From the NCBI RefSeq assembly GCF_003285015.1, contig NZ_QMFB01000019.1, positions 119,314 through 183,313 of the forward strand: a DNA stretch of 64,000 nt, written 5' to 3'. The DNA is from Paenibacillus contaminans (GTDB taxonomy: Bacteria > Bacillota > Bacilli > Paenibacillales > NBRC-103111). Positions 34,843-43,035 of this stretch are shown here, in pieces; positions within the stretch are counted from its first letter, which is position 1; each line of letters starts with the position of its first letter. The translations under genes and the position numbers were made by a program. A model generated the notes under the pieces. The model ran no database searches. It was not told where the DNA came from and saw nothing but the letters and a program-made list of their open reading frames with translations.

Positions 34843-34877
34843 CTTGGATGTTTACTCCAATATGTCTCAGACGTATG
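34843..34877 (+). promoter_or_regulatory. Candidate operator, copy A (upstream of AraC regulator 2)
   Basis: A stretch beginning CTTGGATGTTTACTC and containing ATATGTC then GACGTAT. It is closely matched by 37389-37424 upstream of the permease operon. Likely a site for the neighbouring AraC-type regulator. Confidence 0.45.
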
Positions 34878-34976
34878 ATTAATCTTATAACATTTTTTCC
34901 TGTTCATGGTTATTTCAATAAATCCCTTCCCAATGAAATTAGCTCTCGCTTAATCACTTAAAAAGGGGTGTGAAAT

Positions 34977-37298
34977 TTGAATAAATCCGGGAAAGAACTC
35001 CATTCAAGAAGAAAATCCCTAAGAAAGGTTTTTCTATTATTACTAGCCTCGTACATTTCACTTTTATTGGTGGCTATGATCAGCAGCATCATTTATTACC
35101 AACGGGTGGAGTCGAATATGCTTGATAGCGCCAAACGCACAAGCATGACTATGTTGGAGCAGTTGAAAATAGACATGGATAACAAGATTGAATATGTAAA
35201 TAAACTCAGTAACAGTTTAGTGTTCAATCAAAAGATGGATATGTTGGTTAGAGATAATCAAACGGTATATACATATGAGGACTTAATGAAAGATATGATG
35301 GGCTTTACAAAAAGCGATTTTATTTATGACTACTATGTTTATTTTGCAAATAGTGATGAAATTGTAACTTCTACTATCAAAATAGATCCTAAGCATTTCT
35401 ATGATAACGTTTACAATTATGAAGATGTTCAGTATGAAAAGTGGTATTCCATGCTGCATGAATATCATTTCAGGAAATATATGTCCGCAACCCGACTAAA
35501 CGCTTATGGCTCCCAAACACAAAGCGTTATTACCTTTATGCAGACGATACCGATTCACAGAAGCAGCACCATGGCACAAGCGATCATTCTTATTGATGAA
35601 AGCAAGATCAAAGCAGTTATCGATAAAATGAACTGGGCAAGCGGAGCGCATATCTATGTCCTTAATAAAGACTCTGAAACCATTCTCACCTCCAAAAATG
35701 CTCCGGTCATATCCGATGATATAAAACATGCTATGAATACCACGAGCGGAGTGGTTGATCATGAACAAAACTCCGAGAATGTTATCGTGTCCTTCCAAAT
35801 CTCCGATGACACCGGTTGGAAATATATTATGGTTACTCCGAAATCAAAGTTTTTTTCGCAAATCAACCGGATTAAAGTAAACGGGTATATCATTCTCATC
35901 ATATGTACCCTGATCGGAAGCGTATTAGCATACATTTACACTTATAAAAATTATCGTCCCATAAAGGAAATCAGCAACATCATCGGTCATGAAGACAACA
36001 GCAATATACAATCCAATAACGAATTTGAGCATATCAGATCTTTCATTATTCAAACTCTTGAAAAGAAAAAAGAGCTTAAAGACATAATCAATGTACAGGC
36101 TCCAATCATGCGCTCAAGCTATTTCACTAAACTTATGAAAGGGTATCCGTGCAGTACCGGGAATGAGAAGGATTCTTTAGGATTTCTGGGAATTGAATTG
36201 CAATCGGACGGATTTATGGTGATCATCACCGAAATTAGCGACCGATGCGGTTTTTTCAAAGATCATACAGAGGAAGAGTGGATGTTAGGGCGTTTTATCC
36301 TCATGAATGTAGGCGAGGAATTATTTAATAACGAGTACAGATGCTACTTTGTTGAGATTGATCATTGCCGTGTAGCGTTTATTTTGAATCTGCAGCAAGA
36401 TCGCGACGGAATAAATCAAAAAAATGAATTTGAACAAATCTATACGATTTACAATGAAGTGATTGAGAAAAAGTGGGGGTTATCCATTACTTGTGGGGTG
36501 AGCAATCAACATACGGGCATGATTCAGTTAAGAGAATGCTACGATGAGGCTATGAAAGCATTGGAATACAGTACGGTTAAAGGTAAAGGCGGTATTATTT
36601 ACTTTGAAGAACTGAGCCGGGGAGACAGCTATTATTACTATCCGATCGACATTGAAATTCAAATGATAAATTTTTTGCGCTCGGGTGACTATGAGAATGC
36701 GATTCAAATGGTGGATATGATTATTGAAGTAAACTTCAAGTCAAGACGTATTAGTTATGAGACCGGTAAATGCTTAATCATTGAAATGATCAGCACATAC
36801 ATGAAGGTTATGAACGTTATTCTGGCGAAATCAGGCGAGAGTACGATCCCTATGGATGATATGGTAAAGAACGTACTCGGTTCCAGCACGATTGCAGAGA
36901 TGAGCATGAAGATGAAGGAGATAGCCGACAGTATATGCAAACTGGTCAAGAAAAATCAGGGGACTCCCGGCGAGAAGCTGGTAAATGAAGTGATTGCGTA
37001 TATTCGGGATAATTTTAGCGATAATTCCTTAAGCCTTAAATCCATAGCGGAACGATTCAATATTACTCCTCAATATGTCTCTACACTGTTCAAAAAACAT
37101 ACATCTGAGAATATTAAGGATTTTATTTCCCAAATCAGGTTGGAGAAGGCAAAGGAATATCTTGCAGACAGTAGTTTGACCACATCTCAAATCGCTGAAT
37201 TGCTGGGTTATGCGGATGAGAAGGGGGTCATAAGGCTGTTTAAAAAATGCGAAGGGATAACCCCGGGAAGCTATAGGAAAAGCATAGGTACCGAATAA
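34977..37298 (+). CDS. Membrane-anchored AraC-family regulator of sugar cluster 2
   Basis: A 773-residue one-component regulator with the same plan as the one at 7055. Transmembrane helix about 17-41, extracellular sensor to about 299, second helix about 300-321, cytoplasmic linker, and AraC helix-turn-helix pair at about 668-770 (LSLKSIAERFNITPQYVSTLF and TSQIAELLGYADEKGVIRLF). TTG start behind AAGGGGTG. The DNA is visibly more A/T-rich than the arginine genes. It precedes, in the same direction, the permease genes; a shared motif lies upstream of both, suggesting it controls itself and the transporter. Confidence 0.88.
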   Translation: MNKSGKELHSRRKSLRKVFLLLLASYISLLLVAMISSIIYYQRVESNMLDSAKRTSMTMLEQLKIDMDNKIEYVNKLSNSLVFNQKMDMLVRDNQTVYTYEDLMKDMMGFTKSDFIYDYYVYFANSDEIVTSTIKIDPKHFYDNVYNYEDVQYEKWYSMLHEYHFRKYMSATRLNAYGSQTQSVITFMQTIPIHRSSTMAQAIILIDESKIKAVIDKMNWASGAHIYVLNKDSETILTSKNAPVISDDIKHAMNTTSGVVDHEQNSENVIVSFQISDDTGWKYIMVTPKSKFFSQINRIKVNGYIILIICTLIGSVLAYIYTYKNYRPIKEISNIIGHEDNSNIQSNNEFEHIRSFIIQTLEKKKELKDIINVQAPIMRSSYFTKLMKGYPCSTGNEKDSLGFLGIELQSDGFMVIITEISDRCGFFKDHTEEEWMLGRFILMNVGEELFNNEYRCYFVEIDHCRVAFILNLQQDRDGINQKNEFEQIYTIYNEVIEKKWGLSITCGVSNQHTGMIQLRECYDEAMKALEYSTVKGKGGIIYFEELSRGDSYYYYPIDIEIQMINFLRSGDYENAIQMVDMIIEVNFKSRRISYETGKCLIIEMISTYMKVMNVILAKSGESTIPMDDMVKNVLGSSTIAEMSMKMKEIADSICKLVKKNQGTPGEKLVNEVIAYIRDNFSDNSLSLKSIAERFNITPQYVSTLFKKHTSENIKDFISQIRLEKAKEYLADSSLTTSQIAELLGYADEKGVIRLFKKCEGITPGSYRKSIGTE

Positions 37299-37388
37299 TT
37301 CGATCGGCGCAAGCGATCTCTTCATCGCAGAGATCGGTATGCGTCTTTTTCATTGGCAAAGATTAAGAAATGGAAGTCGAGATTTAGT

Positions 37389-37424
37389 CTTGGGTGTTTA
37401 TTCGGATATATCCTTTGACGTATT
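37389..37424 (+). promoter_or_regulatory. Candidate operator, copy B (upstream of permease operon)
   Basis: Begins CTTGGGTGTTTATTC, then ATATATC and GACGTAT; matches copy A at 34843 over about 35 bases with a few substitutions and one indel. It ends about 64 bases before the first permease gene. Confidence 0.45.
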
Positions 37425-37487
37425 GTTACTGCAGACATACGGCAGTTTTTTATGGCTGCGCGTAAATAAAGCGAGAGGAGTGATTAA

Positions 37488-38441
37488 ATGTTGAGCAGAA
37501 TGCCCCTTTATAGACAAAGTATCGGCAGAGCGATTTGGAACAACCGATCTATAAAGGGGATGATCAGGGGGTGGAGGCTTTATGTCTTTATTCTACCGGC
37601 ATTTCTTTATTTTATTATTTTCTGTTATGGCCCGATGTATGGAGTACAGATTGCGTTCAAGGATTTTATTCCGGCCAAAGGGATATGGGGGAGTCCATGG
37701 GTAGGCCTTAAACACTTCAGCATGTTTTTTGGTTCACACGCGTTCGATACTGTTATTAAAAATACGGTTTCCATATCGTTATACACGCTGATTGCAGGAT
37801 TTCCTGCTCCTGTCATACTGGCATTGATGCTGAACGAAGTAAAAGGAAAGTTCTTTAAAAAACTTGTACAAAATGTAACCTACGCTCCCCATTTTATATC
37901 TATGGTTGTAATGGCAGGCATGATTATCATGTACTTAAGTCCTAATGGTATAGTCAATCAATTATTTGAACATGCGGGTATCGCAAAAATTCCGTTTCTT
38001 GAGAAGGCCAGCTATTTCAATGATATTTATGTGTTTTCCGGGATATGGCAAAATGTAGGCTGGGGATCCATTATTTATCTTGCAGCTTTGGCCGGGATTG
38101 ATCCTCAACTGCATGAAGCGGCAATCGTAGATGGCGCTACCAGAATGCAAAGGATTATTTACATTAACATTCCCAGCCTGATTCCAACCATGGTTATTAT
38201 CCTTATACTTGATGCCGGCGGAATCATGAATGTAGGGTTTGAAAAGGTTTATCTGCTGCAAAATCCCTTGAACCTGGAGGCGTCGGAAGTCATATCTACC
38301 TATGTTTATAAAGTAGGACTCCTTAAGGCACAGTACAGTTTTTCAGCGGCGATAGGTTTATTCAATACCCTGATTAATTTATCGCTTATGCTGTTAGTCA
38401 ATAAAATCTCAAGAGTCGTAAGCAAAACCAGTCTTTGGTGA
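37488..38441 (+). CDS. ABC sugar transporter permease, LplB-like (cluster 2)
   Basis: A 317-residue CUT1 permease. It has six membrane segments beginning LYVFILPAFLYFIIFCYGPMYGVQIAF. The coupling loop DPQLHEAAIVDGATRMQRI lies near 222 and the tail is RVVSKTSLW. A GAGAGGAGTGA ribosome site precedes the ATG. It is a paralogue of the permease at 5778-6728 but encoded in more A/T-rich DNA. Confidence 0.9.
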   Translation: MLSRMPLYRQSIGRAIWNNRSIKGMIRGWRLYVFILPAFLYFIIFCYGPMYGVQIAFKDFIPAKGIWGSPWVGLKHFSMFFGSHAFDTVIKNTVSISLYTLIAGFPAPVILALMLNEVKGKFFKKLVQNVTYAPHFISMVVMAGMIIMYLSPNGIVNQLFEHAGIAKIPFLEKASYFNDIYVFSGIWQNVGWGSIIYLAALAGIDPQLHEAAIVDGATRMQRIIYINIPSLIPTMVIILILDAGGIMNVGFEKVYLLQNPLNLEASEVISTYVYKVGLLKAQYSFSAAIGLFNTLINLSLMLLVNKISRVVSKTSLW

Positions 38442-38459
38442 TAAGCGTGGGAGACAATT

Positions 38460-39362
38460 ATGAATGCGATGAGGGAAACAAAGCTGGATCAAATTTTTGT
38501 AGCGATCAATACGGTTCTACTGTCGGGCATACTAATAGCCACTTTATATCCGCTGGTGTTTGTTATAAGCGCTTCGATCAGTGATCCCGATTTGGTCAAT
38601 TCCGGCAGGATGATTTTATTGCCTAAAGGAATCTCTTTTGAAGGGTACGCCAATGTGTTTAAAGATTCACGTATATGGACGGGTTATAAAATGACAATTT
38701 TCTATACGCTGGCAGGGACATTAATAAACCTTGCAGTGACCATACCTGCAGCGTACTCTCTGTCAAGAAAGGATTTTGTCGGCAAAAAGGTCATCATCAT
38801 TATTTTTATGGCTACTATGTTTTTCAGCGGAGGGCTTATTCCAACCTATCTGTTGATGAAAGATATAGGTATCCTTAACACGATTTGGTCCATGCTGCTG
38901 CCTGGAGCAACATCAATATGGTATATCGTGATATGCAGAACGTATTTCCAGACGAACATCCCGGATGAATTAAGAGAAGCGGCTGTCATTGATGGGTGTA
39001 CCGACTTTAGATTGTTTTTTTCCATCGTGCTTCCTCTATCCTCGGCCATTATAGCCGTCATGGCCTTGTTCTTCGGAGTGAGTCATTGGAACAACTACTT
39101 TTCAGCTTTAGTATACCTCTCAGACAAGGAGTTGTTTCCGCTCCAGCTTATACTGCGGGAAATTCTTGTGAAGAGTGAATTCAATGCTCAAATGCTTCTG
39201 ATCGGTTCCAGCGATTCGGAGGCGCTTGGTAAAGAACTACGGATCGCAGAACAAACCAAATATGCGTTAATCATCGTCTCCACTTTACCGGTTATGCTGG
39301 CGTATCCGTTTATTCAAAAGTATTTTGTAAAAGGCGTAATGGTAGGCTCATTGAAAGGTTAA
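38460..39362 (+). CDS. ABC sugar transporter permease, YtcP-like (cluster 2)
   Basis: A 300-residue partner permease with the loop IPDELREAAVIDGCTDFRLF near 177 and the family ending FIQKYFVKGVMVGSLKG. Preceded by GGGAG; 18 bases after the LplB-like gene. As in cluster 1 no ATP-binding subunit is encoded, so a shared MsmX-like ATPase elsewhere is inferred. Confidence 0.9.
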   Translation: MNAMRETKLDQIFVAINTVLLSGILIATLYPLVFVISASISDPDLVNSGRMILLPKGISFEGYANVFKDSRIWTGYKMTIFYTLAGTLINLAVTIPAAYSLSRKDFVGKKVIIIIFMATMFFSGGLIPTYLLMKDIGILNTIWSMLLPGATSIWYIVICRTYFQTNIPDELREAAVIDGCTDFRLFFSIVLPLSSAIIAVMALFFGVSHWNNYFSALVYLSDKELFPLQLILREILVKSEFNAQMLLIGSSDSEALGKELRIAEQTKYALIIVSTLPVMLAYPFIQKYFVKGVMVGSLKG

Positions 39363-39389
39363 TCTCTAATAAAGAAGAGGAGTATTGGA

Positions 39390-41000
39390 ATGAAAAAGAA
39401 AGTTGCCCTGCTAATGGCGCTCGGAAGCACGATGTCAATTATTGCTGCATGCAGCAGCGAACCGGCGAAAGAAGCTGAGAAGCCTGCCGAAAAGGAAGAT
39501 AAGGCTGCCAGCTATATGAACGCAACAGGATTTCCGATTGCGAAGGACAAAATCACGATTAAGGCGATGGGGTTAAAGGATCCGGGGGGAACGGAATGGA
39601 ACGACCTGGAGCTGTTCAAGAAGGCGGAAGAGCTGACGAATATTCATTTTGATTTTCAACTGGCTGAGCAGTCGACTTATGAGGAGAAAAAGAACCTTGC
39701 CCTTGCCAGCGGAGAGTATCCGGATGTCTTCTTCCGTAGCATATCTGTAAATGACGAGGAGGTTTACGGGAAGCAAGGCACGTTCATTAACCTGAAACCT
39801 TTGATCGATAAATATGCGCCCAACTTAAAAAAGCGTATGGAGGAAAATAAAGAGTTAAAGGCAGCGATAACGGCAACGGATGGAAACATCTATGCCTTGC
39901 CTTATTATGTTCAGACCAGTACGTTGAATCCGCATGTGAGCTTTTTTAATGCCGAGTGGATGAACCGAGTAGGCATGACCATGCCGCAGAATACGGATGA
40001 TTTATACTTGTTGCTGAAAGCCTTCAAAGAGAAAGACCCGAACCAAAATGGCAAAGCAGATGAAATTCCATGGTCCAGCTATCGCTTTGAAGCCATGAAT
40101 CAGTTCATTTTACCGGCGTTTACAGGACTTTCCGGCGGACCTGTATTCGATGTTAAGGACGATAAGGTTGTTTTTACGCCAATCCTTCCAGAGTTCAAAG
40201 AATATCTTGCCTATATGAACAAGCTCTATAAGGAAAATCTGATCGACCATGAATTTCTCACCCAGACTGCTCAACAGCATCTCGCCAAAGTGAAAAGCGG
40301 CATAGTGGGCGTATATAATACATCGCCAACCGTACTTCCGCCGGAAACCACCGAATTGCAGGATTCTCTCGAGCCTATTACGTCTCCATTTAACAGCAAA
40401 AAGGTTGCGAGAGCTTACAGCCCCATTTATACAGGCAGAGCGGCCATTACAGACAAGAATAAATATCCGGAAGCTACAATGCGCTGGATTGATACGTGGT
40501 ATGCCAAGAGTGACGAAGCGGTACAGGGTCTGAGCGGAACCGCTTTATTTGTCGGAATGGAGAACGAGCATTGGGAATATGCGGATCCGGAAAAGAAGAC
40601 CTACAAATTCAAGAGTCCTGTTACGAGTTTTCAGGATATCAATAAGAAAGTTTCCGTAAGTTCGTATATGCCTAGCTATTTGGAATTTATGCCGTATCCT
40701 TCCGGTTCCCCACTCATGGAGATGAAGGTCAAGGGAGTTCAAAAACGCCAGGAGCCTTATATGAAGTCGTATTTCCCTACAACAGCAAGGTATACGAAGG
40801 AAGAGGGCGAAAAGGCTACCATAATAGAAACGGATATTAATACGTATGTGGAACAGATGATGACAAAGTTTATTACCGGCGATGAACCGATTCAAAATTT
40901 CGATAAATATGTGGAAAGCTTGAAGAAAATGAAACTCGATGAACTTACCGCCATTAAGCAAGCTATTTATGACAGATGGCTGAAAGGCAAAAACAGCTAG
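39390..41000 (+). CDS. Extracellular sugar-binding lipoprotein (cluster 2)
   Basis: A 536-residue LplA-type solute-binding lipoprotein. The signal peptide MKKKVALLMALGSTMSIIAAC ends at the lipidated cysteine 21, followed by a charged Glu/Lys/Pro linker. Body motifs: KKAEELTNIHFDF, LASGEYPDVFF, YGKQGTFINL. AGAGGAG precedes the ATG. It supplies substrate to the two permeases just upstream. The next genes encode propeller-type proteins, so the bound sugar may come from a polymer handled at the cell surface. Confidence 0.9.
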   Translation: MKKKVALLMALGSTMSIIAACSSEPAKEAEKPAEKEDKAASYMNATGFPIAKDKITIKAMGLKDPGGTEWNDLELFKKAEELTNIHFDFQLAEQSTYEEKKNLALASGEYPDVFFRSISVNDEEVYGKQGTFINLKPLIDKYAPNLKKRMEENKELKAAITATDGNIYALPYYVQTSTLNPHVSFFNAEWMNRVGMTMPQNTDDLYLLLKAFKEKDPNQNGKADEIPWSSYRFEAMNQFILPAFTGLSGGPVFDVKDDKVVFTPILPEFKEYLAYMNKLYKENLIDHEFLTQTAQQHLAKVKSGIVGVYNTSPTVLPPETTELQDSLEPITSPFNSKKVARAYSPIYTGRAAITDKNKYPEATMRWIDTWYAKSDEAVQGLSGTALFVGMENEHWEYADPEKKTYKFKSPVTSFQDINKKVSVSSYMPSYLEFMPYPSGSPLMEMKVKGVQKRQEPYMKSYFPTTARYTKEEGEKATIIETDINTYVEQMMTKFITGDEPIQNFDKYVESLKKMKLDELTAIKQAIYDRWLKGKNS

Positions 41001-41052
41001 TTTTTGAGCGAAACCGGATTCGACATTATTCATTATGCAGGAGGTTGACCAA

Positions 41053-43035
41053 ATGATTAATCATTCTCGGTATGGGGCTCCCGAATTTATGGGGTATCCG
41101 CTGAAAGAGACCTTTCTATTAAATTGTGCTGTAGGTATAGAGGATGGTCAAAATATGCTGTATACCTTACAGACGGGGAGACCGCCGGTTTTTAACGTAT
41201 TTGACATCGATGCATGTCGTGTTGTACGTTCCTTCCCGCTTTCAGAAGATACCCATACTTGCTGGACACATAAAATTGACGCCGAGGGCAATGTATACTT
41301 TGCCACGCAGGCAACAGGCAGGCTCTATAGGTATTCGCCAATATCCAAGGAAGTGGAAAGCCTGGGGTATGTGCTGGGTGAGTCTGCACTCTACCACATT
41401 TGTTTTGATGAGGAACGCAACGTATATGTGGGAACATTTCCAAACGCCAAAATTGTCAAATACGATGTAAAGGAAAAGCGCTTTTATGACCTTGGCACAG
41501 TCATTGAGGGTGAAAAATATGCCATGTCCATGGTCTATTACAAGGGTTTCCTTTACGTCGGAGGCAACTCTGCAAGTACAAGCTTTTATAAAGTGAATGT
41601 AAAGTCGGGAGAGAAGGAGCGGCTTAAAAACCCAAGTATTTCAGGTGTGTTTGATGAAACCCAGGTTCGCTGCTATTATATGATGACTCTCGTTGAGCAC
41701 TATCTTTTTGCCCATACGAAGCTGTTTGACGGTACCTATGTCATGCTGGTATATGATTTGGAGCAAGGACGATGGTTAGACTTTGTTCTGGATAAGGCAT
41801 TTGGACATCATGTATCACCCAAGCTCGACGGCAAGGTTTACTTGATCCTGGAGAAAAGGGTAAAGTCATTTGATCTTGCTACATGTGAAATTGAAGAGAC
41901 GGGTATGGATTATGCAAATTACATCATGGGCGGAAACTGGGTCCGGATGAAGGATCAGGAGAAGTACCCGGGCAATACGTATGTAACTGTAAATTACGAC
42001 CTGGGGAAGCCTGTTCTGCTCAATTTGCAAAAGAAAGAAGTAACCGTGCTGGAAAATGCCGACTTTACAGATCAGCCGATTGAAATAAGGGCTATGGGCA
42101 CGGACCCGGATGGACATATCATCTTCGGGGGTTATATGGGGACGCATGGCGCCGTTTTTGATGTTGCAACAGGGGACTACCGAATATTCCCGATCGGACA
42201 GATCGAAGGAATGGGGACTTGCGGCGACAAAGTGTATTTCGGTATTTATACACAAGCCCAAGTACATGAGTTTGATCCCAAGCTGCCTATCGATACGGGC
42301 AATAACCCCAGGTTTTTGAGGAAAATCGGGGAAAAACAAGACAGACCTTTTAAGGTCATTGAAGCGGAAGGCAAGGTTGTCATATCGTCTGTTCCAACTT
42401 ATGGCGAACTTGGAGGAGCATTGACGATATTCGATCCGGTCGGCGATACCTGGGCGGTATATCGAAATATTGTTCCAAACCATAGTGTCATTTCACTTGC
42501 GTACCGTGATGGGAAAATATATGCATCGACCTGTATATGGGGCGGGCTCGGTATTGATCCTATCGAGAGAGATGCCAAAATATTCGTTTTTGATCTTGCC
42601 AAAAGTCAAAAAGTAGCGGAAGTAACGCCGAAGTTTCCTGATTTCCAGGATCACCTGATGCATATAGGAGATATTTCTTTTGGGCCTGACGGTCTGTTAT
42701 GGGCGGTATCGAAAGGATTTGTTTTTGCTATGGACCCCGAGACGCTGGAAATTATGAAATATCGTAATATCAATGGGTATGATTGGACGGTGGAAGGAAT
42801 AAGATTGGTTCCTATATGTATCCGTTGGGGGCATGACGGGCTTATGTATATCAATGCGAACGACACCATGGCCGTGTTTGATATCCATAGTCTCGATTAC
42901 AAGATTATTGGGGGAAGGGCAACGCACTTTGAAATAGGCAAGGACGGAAACCTGTATTATACGGACTACTCCCGGTTGTATAGAATCGACGTTTCGAATA
43001 CAAACGAACCCGTACCAGGAGGAAAACAAATATGA
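41053..43035 (+). CDS. Cytoplasmic beta-propeller-like protein of unknown function
   Basis: A 660-residue protein without signal peptide. Repeated units of the type KIDAEGNVYFATQ, RLYRYSPISKEV, NVYVGTFPNAKIVKYD and FDPETL...K suggest at least six or seven propeller blades. Start ATG 41053 follows AGGAGG; an ATG at 41035 lies before the ribosome site. It aligns along the whole propeller with the secreted protein encoded next (start PEFxGxPLxxTxLLN, then HKIDxxGNVY, GTFPxAKxxKY). Catalytic residues are not evident. Ligand-binding or lyase-like roles are possible; I cannot assign one. Confidence 0.72.
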   Translation: MINHSRYGAPEFMGYPLKETFLLNCAVGIEDGQNMLYTLQTGRPPVFNVFDIDACRVVRSFPLSEDTHTCWTHKIDAEGNVYFATQATGRLYRYSPISKEVESLGYVLGESALYHICFDEERNVYVGTFPNAKIVKYDVKEKRFYDLGTVIEGEKYAMSMVYYKGFLYVGGNSASTSFYKVNVKSGEKERLKNPSISGVFDETQVRCYYMMTLVEHYLFAHTKLFDGTYVMLVYDLEQGRWLDFVLDKAFGHHVSPKLDGKVYLILEKRVKSFDLATCEIEETGMDYANYIMGGNWVRMKDQEKYPGNTYVTVNYDLGKPVLLNLQKKEVTVLENADFTDQPIEIRAMGTDPDGHIIFGGYMGTHGAVFDVATGDYRIFPIGQIEGMGTCGDKVYFGIYTQAQVHEFDPKLPIDTGNNPRFLRKIGEKQDRPFKVIEAEGKVVISSVPTYGELGGALTIFDPVGDTWAVYRNIVPNHSVISLAYRDGKIYASTCIWGGLGIDPIERDAKIFVFDLAKSQKVAEVTPKFPDFQDHLMHIGDISFGPDGLLWAVSKGFVFAMDPETLEIMKYRNINGYDWTVEGIRLVPICIRWGHDGLMYINANDTMAVFDIHSLDYKIIGGRATHFEIGKDGNLYYTDYSRLYRIDVSNTNEPVPGGKQI

